NCBI RefSeq assembly: GCF_021130785.1
Contig: NC_060214.1
Span: 44,995,001-45,059,000 of the forward strand
Direction of reading: 5' to 3'
DNA length: 64,000 nt
From: Homalodisca vitripennis
Lineage: Eukaryota > Arthropoda > Insecta > Hemiptera > Cicadellidae
Positions within the stretch are counted from its first letter, which is position 1. Every line of letters begins with the position of its first letter. The translations under genes and the position numbers were made by a program. Under the pieces are notes generated by a model. That model did no database searches and had not been told where the DNA came from. It worked only from the letters and a program-made list of their open reading frames with translations. Of the stretch, positions 30,991-42,873 are shown piece after piece.

Positions 30991-33544
30991 TCGATATGGA
31001 TAGAATATGGATTTTACAACAGGCTCATTTTTAACGTCAGGTTTCATGATCATGTTTCTCCTTTTCGTATTGCTGCTCAAATGCTGCTTATGGAAGTAGT
31101 AGGTACATTACTGATATGTTGCATGTTAAAAGACACTAGTTAATGCAGGATCCACAGTAACTAGTCGAGAGGGTCTTGTACCATGGTGAGGTTTCTGAAC
31201 AAAACACCCGCCAGGACGGATGCTTCACTTTCTTAAGATGGCGCTGGAAGACGGGAAAAGGGGCTTCACGTATTTCGGCCCCATTTCTATAATGGCCTTC
31301 CTAAATACTCTAGCATGTTGTATCTTGAGCTAATTTTCAAACTAAGCAAGGAAAATATTAGGTACAATATTTTATATATAGAACTGGAATTTGTGGTTAT
31401 TTTTTGGTTTTTTAGTGTTGTTATGTTACTAAATATGTCTTAAAATGAAATGAATGGATGTATTGTTGAAATAAGATAGCTAAATAAAAGGCAATTTTAG
31501 AACATTTTCTCCGTAATTAACACGCAATTGTCAAGCAGCTAAACTAAACATAAAATATTACACATATACATACTTGACAATTCGTTGTGCAATATGGCGG
31601 ACAACTTCGTGGAATTCTGACAAACGACTGTGAAAGAAGATTGGCAAACTTTGCAAAGTAGGGGTGAAACCGATTTCTAAAGGATGGAGTCTTAACTTTT
31701 TAAATTATAACTTTGAGAGCTATTGAACCGCAACTTAGTAATGTTTTTCTACCGCTTTTACAATTTTTATGCAACTTTAATTTGTAATATTACAAAAGTA
31801 AGACTGTATGAAATGTTTGGCATGAAAAAATTAAAATTTGATTTAATTAAAATGTAATATTCCATAGGTTATAAGCGAATTATATTAATTTATGCCTTTT
31901 CCTTACCAAGTTGCTTTAATAATAATATGTTTTACTGTTAAAAAGAAATGTTCTATGAAGACTAAGTATAAAATAATTATCCATGTTTCAACATTTTAAT
32001 GGCATATTGTAAATTTAGTATACCTCTTTTAATAAAGATATATAAGAGGAAAAATATAGTGCGAGTTCCATGAGCACTTTAGTAGCTTTGGAGCGCTAAG
32101 GGGAGTAAGTATTTCAGGGGGAAAATACTAGTTTGGAAGGTAAACGCCGCAAAGCCTATTTTTAAAAGATTACAGAAAAAGGGAATTTTTTAAATGAAGG
32201 CTATAATCGGAAAGATGAGAGACAGTTTGTACTTCTAGGAACACAAACTCGAATTTAGATTTTGAAATCCATAGAGGAATTCTTTATTAAACGGAATGAA
32301 ACTCACCGAGGCAGACGTTTGGCGAGGTTGAAATGGGAAAGAGGGGCAGCTGAAAGTACAGATTATTCTTTTCAGTGGATACAGTTTAATGATTAACACA
32401 TAAAAACAACTACCAAAAATGTTAATAATAGTTTAATAAATGTTATCCAGATAGGTATTAGGCTAGCGGACGTGATATACATGGGGTTTAGGCTGATACA
32501 ATTATGTATTTACGTATATCATAAAAAATTACAATGTGTAAAGATATATTATTTGATATTTAGAACCTTTCTATAGCTCTTAATTTTGACCGTCACAAAA
32601 TTTAGGATGGCTCACTATCGATTTCTTTTCAGGGGAAATTCCTGTATCGGTTTAATAAAAATAAGTACGTTGTTTCTCATACAGTGAAACTTTTTTCTCA
32701 TCTTTGGTCTGGTAAAGTTGCAATCAAAGGAGAGCCTTGGTTATTTCCTTATCGATTGGCGTATTTTATCTCATCGGTATATTTTACTGTAGTACGAAGT
32801 TAAATTTGGTGTCTTTAAATTATTGTTAATGACCAGGGAAAATGTTTAAAGCTTTCAATACACTTTATATTTTAAATAAAATTTATATTTTTTATTAATG
32901 AGAGGTTCCCGTTCTCAAAAATATAGCATTTTGTCTTAAAGAGTACATGATATAAAATCAGCATCGTAAAAATACATAAAAACTCTAATTGGATGTTAAT
33001 ATAAATAAGGAATGTAATATGTTTATACTTATAGTGGTGTAATAAAAAGATCTAGTGCCCCTCGTTATTGCGTATTTTCCATTTTAAATTTTTCAGCATG
33101 CAAAGTATTTATGAACCATGCAGCAGGAAATTTAGATAAATAAAATTAAAGGTCTTTATAAACAGTATGCAAAGGCTCAAACCTGACGAAAAGTGGTTTA
33201 TCCTAGCCAACATGGCGGCTTATTGAATTCCCCAAACAATGTTAGTATCATGTATTGTATTATTTTCTTATTATCTGTGAAGAGCAAGTACGGTAATACA
33301 AATTTAAAAACCAAGTTAAAGATTTTTAATCAATAAAAAAAATTATGTTTACCTAAGTATTCTTAAAACACCTGAAGTGAAGAAAATGTTTATTATTGAA
33401 ATATTTCCTGACATATCTTGCCACATGATAAATTCCGATTTTTGTCCTTGTGTTTCATAGAAGTGTTTAAATAATAAAAGTTTACACACAAAATGACTAT
33501 AAAATGATGTTGTATGTGTTGGGATAGGTATTTTACATGTGTTC
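30991..33544. other. AT-rich non-coding DNA
   Basis: Nothing recognised as a gene. A GC-richer stretch at 31,140-31,300 includes AAGATGGCGCTGG; ATATGGCGGACAA at about 31,592 and ACATGGCGGCTTA at about 33,209 are further ATGGCGG-type words, which could be YY1/Pho-like sites or chance. Confidence 0.4.
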
Positions 33545-33850
33545 ATGTCTCATATAGGTCTATTAAGTTTGCTTACACATTTATTTATTCTGCTATTTTC
33601 ACAATGTTATAATGGTAACCCCTAAGACGGGGGTTGTATTCGGTAAAGCTTAATCAAATCCCATGAAGTGACATGCTCCATCATCGATCTAGTTTTCTCA
33701 TATATAAATGAAGCTTTATGCACGATTTGAAACCTATGTCAGTTTATTTTTTTAGATATCTTGTGGAGTGACAGACAAATAGACATACAGAATTATATTA
33801 TTTTATGCCAACGAGTGATAGGCTTCGTTTAAGTTCAGCCACCAAACGGT
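33545..33850 (+). repeat. Dispersed repeat E, copy 1
   Basis: Shares with later copies a body with TTTATTTATTCTGC and a 3' signature: AGATATCTTGTGGAGTGACAG, then ACAAATAGACATACAGAA, then CGAGTGATAGGCTTCG and AGTTCAGCCA. This type of tail occurs five or more times in the window. Confidence 0.6.
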
Positions 33851-35259
33851 CCTTTTCCTGGCGTTTTAAACCCGTTCCTGACTTTTTTTAAATTTATGAT
33901 TACCCCTCTTTATTCTTGCGGTTTACAATTGTAAATTAGGGTTAAAGACAATAACAATTTAACATTTCAATTTACCATTTCCTAACCTAAGCCTTAATAA
34001 ATGGTACTTACTGGTCATACTTCTGATTCGTTATATAACATTAGTGTACGTTTTTCTTTCACTTACATCTCAAAATGAGAAAATTCAAGCCTAATGTCAA
34101 TAATACTGTGCAATGGAAATAAAAACTGATATAAGGAAAAACCTTTTTGATGTAAAGCCATCAATGTAAATAGAACAGGTAAGCCTCGTCAGTTGATTTC
34201 AAGTTGCCAATCATTGGATACCCTGGATGAAAAGAATCTGTGCGTTTGTGGGTAGAAATACGCCGTCAGAAGATTCTACAATTTACGGGATGAAAGGTGG
34301 TCTTTGAAAGACTTGCATTCATCTTACCTGTTTGCTTTACAAAGATATTGCCTTCATGCCATCGACCGCCATGTGGCTGCATACACTCTGTTCGGGTGTT
34401 TTGGCCTTTCATTCATCGAGTTTTTAAAGCTGCGTTATTTGAATTTTAAATTAAAGTATTATCTATTGAATGGTGATATCTTATTATTTTACAACCTAAA
34501 TTAAGGTTAAAACAAGAAAAATTGATTGGGGAAATTCTAAATAAAAATATTATTTTTGAAGAGAGGTATTAAGTTTTACAATATATAGCTTAAATAACAT
34601 GATAAATAATCTCAATTACAAACTACCGTTTACATAATGTGAAAAAAAGTTATAAAATTTTATTTAAAGAGTAGGTTTAAATTTTTATTTTGGCGATGGA
34701 CGGATTGTGAAGGAAACATGACCTTCCGAACATTTGCTATATTTAAATATTACAAAAAGACCGTAACACTACGTTATAAGACCTACAATCTCATCTTTTC
34801 CTCACGTAGATTAACAACCTAACACCTAACTAAAATTTAGGTTTAACTAACCAAACCTACGAGATTCTTGTGTCACGGATAAGTCAGGAATCAATAACCA
34901 TGTAGTGTGTCAATTCCATGCACACTTTCTCTAAAAAATGCACTTAATAAAATAGTATCTTAACTATTAACTAAGGAATACTGTTCACAGTAGAGAACTA
35001 TCGATAAGCCAATATCAATAGGCTATGGTTACGGCAAAAACAAATGGGAGAAAATTAGAAAAGGAATTTGATTTCTTTATTATTGGTTTAGTCTAGATGA
35101 ACTTCTCAAAACCATGCTATTGGTACGCATTAGTTCATTAAATATATGTGGTTCATTTAACATTTTAAGTTTCATTGTTAGTTGAATTTTCAAAAAAAAA
35201 CTGTCTAATTCAGACTAATGTTTAACTTATCGGTTAATCGACTAATTTAATGTTTGATG
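33851..35259. other. AT-rich non-coding DNA
   Basis: Nothing recognised. A 66-codon plus-strand frame at 34,304 is not similar to anything I know. Confidence 0.4.
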
Positions 35260-35269
35260 CCTTGATCAA

Positions 35270-35720
35270 TTTCCCTTTACAGAAATGAGGTTCCCTATGT
35301 ATTATGTTGGCTTTATCCCAATTTATACGATGGTCAGCAGACAGACACTGATGTGCTATTTTACTTTTACTTTAACCCCCTATCTCGTGTTTTCTTTGTG
35401 GTCTTTTATCCTACATTTTAGCGGTGCTGTTATCTTGATTATGTAATTCCCTATTACTCCATTATATACTGTAACACAGTTTCTTATATACTACATGCTA
35501 TTTTTGGTTTTAGTTTTACAATACTTTGTTTATGAGTCTTTGTGTTTTAAACGCGGTTCTAGTTTAGCATTTTCCACTTTTATAATTTTTTCTGATAATC
35601 CTGGCACATAATGGATTGACATAAACAAAAATTTTTCTCTTGTCTGACTTACTGATTCTAAAATGAAGTTTTTGTTTTGTTTGCAGTATTTTATTACTGA
35701 TTATTATTTGCACTATTTTA
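35270..35720 (-). pseudogene. Penelope-like retroelement remnant: linker and GIY-YIG endonuclease part
   Basis: On the minus strand, IHYVPGLSEKIIKV (about 35,615-35,575) matches the short conserved stretch after the reverse transcriptase of Penelope-like elements. It is followed by a degraded GIY-YIG-type part: a GVIGNY-like stretch near 35,450, LKCRIKDHKENTR near 35,420-35,380 and DHRINWDKANIIHRE near 35,335-35,290. Penelope-like elements use this endonuclease for target-primed integration. The copy is broken by stops and shifts, and no reverse-transcriptase domain is seen at higher coordinates, so only the 3' end is present. Confidence 0.6.
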
Positions 35721-36899
35721 TTGCCATCTCGTTCTTAATAGAATCGTAAACTTTGATTGGCATATTAAATATTTTTATTTCAAGGACGACCCTATCTCTG
35801 AATACACACATATAAAAGGAAGCTTGTTTTAGACTTCATATTCCACTGCACGGTGGATAGAAAGAGAAATACTAAAAAAAATTATAAAAAACTTATTGCA
35901 TAATTGTTTTCCTGAAGATAAAAAACAAAGGTATCATCCTTATATACCCTCAAAATATGAACGGTATGGGATGTTTAATTCTTTAAGGTTTAGTCTTCTC
36001 CGAGGCATTCCAAGGAAGCAGAAGTTACATAGCAAAGCATGTGGTATACCTATGCATTTACAGTCAACTAAATATGAAACAGTGCCTGTATTTTGAATGG
36101 AAAAATCTCTTTAAACTCAAGGGTAGAGTGTTTCTCAACTCATATTACGGAGATAGCCCCTCTCTAGTGAGCAAGAGAATCACTGGAGCATGACCAGGCA
36201 AGGACTCGACATTTTATAAGGTTCTTCCGGCGGTAACATAAGCTATGGGTGATGGAGGTGCTTCAGCACTGTTTTACAGCGTACTCACTTGAAGGTTGAG
36301 AGTTTAGTTCTACATTCAAGTACCATCCTAGCCAGTTTAGAAGACTATACTCTGTTGCAAAATACTTTCTGGCTAAGAAGATCTCATAGATCGCAACTCG
36401 CTTGTCTCCTCATTCAAAGAAATCATGAGGCATGATTGGGAAGAATAATGGGAAAGTCTAGCTTATTTGTTGATCCAATATTAATCCTTGTATGGTATAT
36501 GTTCAGTATAAGTAAAAAAAATAGTTTTTATTCATGCTTAAAAGTGTACTTCTATCCGACTGTGTACATAATTTTTTACTGAACAACTTCTGTTCGGAAA
36601 TTTCGTTGTGCGATAATTGAAAAACGCAGCTTTTACCCGCATGTTCAGTAAATGGAAATACAATTGTCAAATAAAAAATTATTTTATTTGCGAGGTGATT
36701 TAAAAATCGAATTCTATATATTTTAATAAAAATAAACATTAATAATTTAAAGACTATAACCTCGTTGACTCAAACAGACACCTGCCAGCCAGAGCAAGGA
36801 TCAGAGTAATCTTACTCAGTAAAGAAAAACAGAGAACGTGTTAAATACATGAATATTATAGCGTAACAGCAATTATAAAAATTATCTTGGATGTGTTGA
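35721..36899. other. Non-coding DNA, partly GC-richer
   Basis: The stretch 36,105-36,450 is GC-richer (ACGGAGATAGCCCCTCTC, GGTTCTTCCGGCGGTAAC) but has no recognisable similarity. No gene called. Confidence 0.4.
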
Positions 36900-37235
36900 G
36901 ATAATTAGCTTACATGTATTAAAATGTCACGCGTTTTAATCTCATGAGTTTGGTTCCAAATTTATTTATTCTGCCGTTGTCTTGTTCCCATGTTATTACC
37001 AATGTTAATATAATGTCTAACGCTCAGTTAAATGCCGTTGAGTAACATTACTGTCATCTAACTCAGTGTTCCTTACTTAGGAATGAAGCACCATGCACAA
37101 TTTTAAGTGTAGTGAAGTTCGTTTTCAAGATATTGTGCGAACACACAGATAGGTCGACAGATAGACATAAACGAAGTTCTTCTAGCTCCAAGAGTGATCG
37201 ACTTCGCTAAGGTTCAGCCGATTAAAAATTGTTTA
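36900..37235 (+). repeat. Dispersed repeat E, copy 2
   Basis: Contains TTTATTTATTCTGCCGTTG, CACCATGCACAATTTTAAG, AGATATTGTGCGAACACACAG, ACAGATAGACATAAACGAAG and AGTGATCGACTTCGCTAAGG followed by TTCAGCC. This copy keeps the clearest 3' end of the family. Confidence 0.65.
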
Positions 37236-37929
37236 AAATGTACTTACCTCGCTTAAAGTAGTCCATTTTTTTGCGAATTTCGTGTGGTGATATTTTCTAT
37301 TATTAGAATCGTAGTGGAGGTTTTCCTAATCTAACATACATAATTTTTGAAAATAAGTTTAAATATAATGTAACCTACTATAATCAAACAAACGGGTTCC
37401 AATTTTATTTTTAAGCAGTTACTTATTTATTAATCAATGATAATTTTGATGGTATTATAAGGCCTCAAGAGACTTTTAAAACATAATTGAAAATGTTTAA
37501 TATTATCATTAAAGTAACATTAGCAGTAATGATGTCATATTTGCACTACATATAAAAGTTCAGAGGGTTTGGAAACATCTATTACGCATTTTATATTTTG
37601 TAAATTCTGGAGGAAAGAAGTAAATGTTAAACTGTGGCCAAACTTAGAATTTTCCTCTAAGCGTTTAAAAGTTGCTAATAACAACAAAGTAGATGGATGT
37701 ATTCTGAACATACTAAAAAAGTGGAATTCTGACAAAATTAAGTGCAACTTGATTTCCAAGTTGTATGAAGTTTATTTCGTCTGAACATTGTAAGAAGTTT
37801 CCCAAGCTGACACAAAATTAGACATGTAACTCACTTTTTCTGTACTTTGCATCAATGTATGAACCTTCACTGAATAATGCTAATGACTGATGTTACAGTA
37901 TAGTACGAATCTGAGCTATAGTACAGAGA
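37236..37929. other. AT-rich non-coding DNA
   Basis: Two overlapping frames of about 70 codons on opposite strands (37,535-37,784) have no similarity I recognise. Confidence 0.4.
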
Positions 37930-38231
37930 TAGGGTACTGTAGTAAAGGGCGCTGCGCCGCCAGACTTGCGCATCGTGATCACCGCCCGACAGACTCAGTG
38001 TATGCGACACCTCCATTCAGTACGGCACGTAGTTCCGGTACGCGGCTTACTGTGCGAGTTTAATCATGTCGTCGTTACAATTAATGTTGTTAACACACGT
38101 GTTTTGACCATTCATGTTAAGTCTTTCGTGTTCATTTCTTTTACCTTTTGTTTTGTTATATTGACTGTTAAAATGTGCAATATTCAAACTTCATGTGCAG
38201 ACCTGCGAATGACGAATAACTTTTAAGGTAA
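37930..38231 (+). promoter_or_regulatory. CpG-rich stretch with possible 5' exon and splice donor
   Basis: GGGCGCTGCGCCGCCAGAC (37,947) and GTACGCGGCTTACTG (38,037) are markedly GC- and CpG-rich for this window. The sequence then turns pyrimidine-rich and ends in TTTTAAGGTAAGT at 38,221-38,233, a strong splice-donor match right after the stop of a frame opened at 37,966. It looks like a promoter plus leader exon of an unknown gene or transposon. No acceptor exon can be assigned within the window. Confidence 0.35.
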
Positions 38232-40849
38232 GTTGAAATGCTTTATCAAATTTGTAAGTAGAGTTAGTAGCTTGTAAATCACGGTTTGTGCAAGTTCACC
38301 TCTATTGACTGGTGTAGCTTAAAGAGAAATCAACTTGAACTAATACATTTAGAATGTATTTCTCCCACACCACCTTTCACCTTTGTATGATGAATTAATT
38401 ACAATTTTACTCCTAAGTATGAAAATGCGGGTTAGAGGATACAGTATATAGATAATTGTGTATATCTTGCTAACCCCTCGTATGTTAATTTCATTAACTC
38501 AATTATAAATACACGTTCTTTCAGTAAAATTAAAATAAGTTTCCATTCATAAACGTTTTATTTTTATGGTCTTCTCAGTCGAATTTAATTATTCTATACA
38601 TAGTATTATCAAAAAATAACTTACATAGTATATTCTTATCTTTTGACATTTAATAACGGAAATTCGTCTTTAAAACATTCATGCTAAACACTAAACTTCT
38701 GGATTACATATATAAAGAGGAAGAATTATGTCAGCCATTCCAAAGTGATGTCATAGCGACAGTTGACATAGCCTTTAGGCAACATACTTAATATGTTTCA
38801 CTTAGAAGAGAGTTCTTGTTTCTGCCAACTTTCTTACATTATTTTATAAAAGATACTAAACAACATCGAATATTGAGAAATGATAATTAAAACGGAATCT
38901 TCTCCAAGAAATTGTAACACAGTTACAAAATCGTATGGAAACAATTAACCACCTATATAGCCATTATAACAAACAATGTTACTTTAATTAAATGTAGCTG
39001 TTTTAAATCTAGTTTAGCTGTTGAATTTAACTATACATATAAATTCGTATACTAATATTGTTACGGATATATTTTTTTATATTTTATATATATATATAAG
39101 TTAATATTTTTCAAACCATCTGTATAAGAATGTAGGTGCAACCCCTTAAAATCACTAAGATCGTATTTTTGGTGTAAAGATTTTTTCATTGATTTTAAAG
39201 TCAAATCACTTCCGGCATAAGATTGCGCTTTTAAAACAATTTTTACTTTACTAATACTGTTTCTTACAATTGTGATGTTTAATACTACACGTACCTAAGT
39301 TTCAATTACTTGTATTTATGTTTGAAAAAGTGTAATTGCTTCTTGAAATATTACGAATACATTTAACTTATTTTAATAAATTATATAACGAAAATGACTA
39401 ATAACGAAAAAAATAGTTGATACATAATTTTTAGTACAATACTAAACCTATCGCTAGCAAACGCTGTATCTTCTGTTAAAAACCTGTCCATACGACACTG
39501 TGTCGGTCTTTATTTATTGTAGCCTGCATTGCGACAACCTTCAGAAAGGCGGAGTATCCTGTACCCATTTTTAAAACAAACATAAATGAAATTTTTTTTT
39601 TTTTAATTGTATAATATGACAACCATTATATTACGTTTACGTTTCCAAATATTGAAATTTCAGAATTAATTATTTCGTATTACAATAATAGTTATAGTCT
39701 TGGACACATATAGTAGTCGTACTATATTATATAAGAAAGCTAATATTACTAGAAAGAGGCTCTTTTAGAAACACAACTAGCATATTACAAGAATTTATTA
39801 CAATTAATAAACAAATTAATCCCGAATGTTTTCAAACGGCAGTTTAAATATTATATATATATGTATTAGTATATATGTATATTGTGTATAGGAAATTGTA
39901 TGCAACAAACGAAAATTAGTTTGTGTACATTTAAAAAAATGTATAAATACCATTTTGGAATTCATACATATATGGATTAACTTATTTTAATTTGTTTATT
40001 TTCTAGTCATATGTACTAATATTAGTTTTTAATTAAAACCACAATTAATTATGATGAATTAAATTATCAGTCTTGACACTAGTTAGGATAGTTTCTAAAT
40101 AATAACTAACTTCATAGTTTTAATGCTTTCTTTAATGTGTGTTTTCATTAAAACATTCTACAGCAATATAGCCTAACTGTCTATTTAGATTAAGTTATAT
40201 GTGCCTAAAATATTAATCGTACATAATTATGACTATGTTAATAATACATCATTATATTTTCAAAGTTAAGAAACAACATAAGCAAGACCAAGTATATTTT
40301 AAAATATGTCCCTGAATTGTGTGCTTCATGTAACAAGTAATAACGTTCCCATTTCAGCATGTTTCAATATTCTTATAATGAATTATTCAAGTTTTCATAC
40401 AGTATTGCTGATTTCAAATGTATACAGCATTGCATACAGACAAAACTACGCTCAGAAAAAGCTCATAGTTCGACATGCATAGTTACGTGGAATGTTATGT
40501 TTTTTCACGTAAAAAAGAAGTTTCGTGCAAAGTTTATGGATGATATATTTCAAGACATATCTTTGTACACGATACATTCACATGTATTTATAAAGGTTTA
40601 ATAGCAGATTGTTTAAATAATAAAAGCTCCGGTGAACTAATATAAAGAGGTACTACAACGAAAGAGTGAACCGAATTCAAATCTCCGAAGTTTATATTTA
40701 TTTTCCACTCCATAACTGTTTTATTTTGTATCTGTAAATAACAATTTCACATGGTAAAATCTCGTGTGATTTTACTTGCTGTATGTACAAATGTAAACGT
40801 TCTGTTATTTTATCACTGTCATCATGGTTTATCTATAAAATAAATATAA
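38232..40849. other. AT-rich non-coding DNA
   Basis: Nothing recognised. A short AT alternation lies at 39,070-39,101. The 80-codon frame at 40,359-40,601 has no similarity I know. Confidence 0.45.
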
Positions 40850-41050
40850 AAATATTTGTCCACATTCCATTAAATCCCCTGAGTGACATACATCATCCTT
40901 GAACTCAGTGTTACCAACACAAAATTGGGTATTCATGGTAAATTTCAAACCTTTAGGTTGTTTTTTTGATAATATCGTGCGGAGAGATGTGCAGAAAGAA
41001 ATTAGATATTTCAAGGCTATCGTGTGATAAGATTACTTGACGCTCAGACA
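40850..41050 (+). repeat. Dispersed repeat E, copy 3 (3' part)
   Basis: Contains GGTAAATTTCAAACCTT, GATAATATCGTGCGGAGAGATG, CAGAAAGAAATT and AAGGCTATCGTGTGATAAGATTACTTGACG, in the same order as copies 1 and 2. Confidence 0.55.
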
Positions 41051-42597
41051 ACGAATATAAACAATAAAATAAGAAAACGAATCACAAATTAAATTATAAA
41101 TTTCGAATAATAAGACAGTATTTAAAACAAAAAAATATGTTTTCAATAAGTGGACCTCGTTCCGTTACTGACGGAATAGCCGAGCTGTATTTCCTGTTAA
41201 TGTTACTTTATGAAGGGTGTTCTTTATTAATCTACCTTATCAAATAATAATTCATTTGCTTTATTTTCTGGAAAGTTTTTACTCACTTTAAGATTATAAA
41301 TAAAGTAATATTATAGTACGTATAACAAACTCTAAAATAATTATGGTAGTCAACTTTAATATTGGTCTGATACATAAATTCCCACGAACATTAGGAACTC
41401 AACATAAGATAAGATAAATATTTGGCACTCGCATTGCTCACAGGTTCTCTTTCAAGACTTCCTTCACTAATATTTTCTGTGAACTATTAGTTAACTTTTA
41501 TACATGTCTCCAAACTTCGACCTGTTTTATCGTTGAACGAGTGTGGGAAATACTGTGTCTAATGTACAGTACATTGTATTGCATAGACTATCATCTGGCA
41601 CATGTAGGTTGTTCTCATCAGGTAATATTTTACTTTATATTTTTTCTAATACCAAAATATTAAAAGGTTTATTTACTAGTCAACTTGATTACACACATAG
41701 TTCAAAAATGAAGATAGTTAAGTAGTAAAATGACAAGACGTTATATTGGGCGCATAACAATAATTATTTTTAGTCTTGGTCTCCTGCACTCGATAAAAAT
41801 TATTTAAACGTGCAATGTGCTAAGTGTTGAAATTTTTATATTTTAATTCTCAATATTTGTGAGTAGACACGTAAAATAATATTTTATTCGGAAACTCCAT
41901 AGTTTATGCAAGCAATTATAAACACCAGCACCAGCAGTGAAGATAATAGTCATTCCGAATCAGTCGCAAGATGTAAATGTTGTGAAAGCAGAAACATTCA
42001 TATAACATTTAGAGCTCGAAATGTAAAAAAATATATTTTCAACTTGTTTTAATTTTGCTTTGAAAGCATTCGTAAGCATTTTTATGAGGACAGTCTTCCT
42101 AAGGCTATGCTTGTTAAAGTAACATCTATGTTGGAGTAGAGGTATTCTGCCTTAACTTCAATTAACCCAATTAATGTAATTTTAAATGTTGTACTACTTG
42201 TGTCTGTTTGGTATTTATATTTTAAGTTAAATTTGGTGTATTTATTGTATGTTATGTTACGTTCAATAAATAAATTTAATTACTTAGAGACACATTCTGT
42301 TTTATATGGCACTATTTAGATTTTATAATTTTTTTTAAAGAAATGCTTTAACTAATTATAGTGGTATTATTGGAGGTTATTTCAAATCGCTGATCAAGAG
42401 TTGTTTGAACCATCAATTTTACTGCTGATATATTTCAATCTGCTTTTATTGTTTTGCTTACCATCACATGGTATCAGAAAACAAAATCTATGCTTAAATA
42501 TAATTAAATGAAAAAAACTCAGTATATGACACTCAAAAAAGTTTTGTGAGAGTAATGCTCTAATATCAGATTAAAAAGACATTCATAGTCGGTGCAT
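41051..42597. other. AT-rich non-coding DNA
   Basis: Nothing recognised. Confidence 0.4.
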
Positions 42598-42873
42598 TTA
42601 ATTAAACAGTTGTAGAGGTCGAAAATTGCATTGGTATATTAATACGTGGCAGAAATTCCGCTGTTTATTAAGCTCATTAAAGGCGGCTGCCTGAAGAAAA
42701 TACAATAACAGGCAAAACATCAAAGGATGCCTTTGTTTTGCCCGGGCGATGGCGGTTCCACAAGCTTCTACGGTGCTGCAATAAAGCTCGGTTAAGTAAA
42801 TTGCACTTATATTAGTAAAAGGTTTAACAAGCATGAGTTTCAACGTGGTCAATTTTCGTTCTTTATAGAGCAT
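42598..42873 (-). pseudogene. Possible piggyBac-type transposase C-terminal remnant
   Basis: A 91-codon frame with QRHPLMFCLLLYFLQAAAFNEL followed by QRNFCHVLIYQ. The pattern (basic residue, RxPL, hydrophobic stretch, A-x-N, then R-x-F-x3-L) resembles the end of the catalytic domain of piggyBac-type transposases. The frame is GC-richer than the flanks. The upstream catalytic part was not found at higher coordinates. A weak call on pattern only. Confidence 0.3.

Noticed and set aside
38305..38375. CTGGTGTAGCTTAAAG, which resembles the start of some mitochondrial tRNAs
   Set aside because: Acceptor and T stems do not pair with the downstream sequence, and the surroundings are not mitochondrial.
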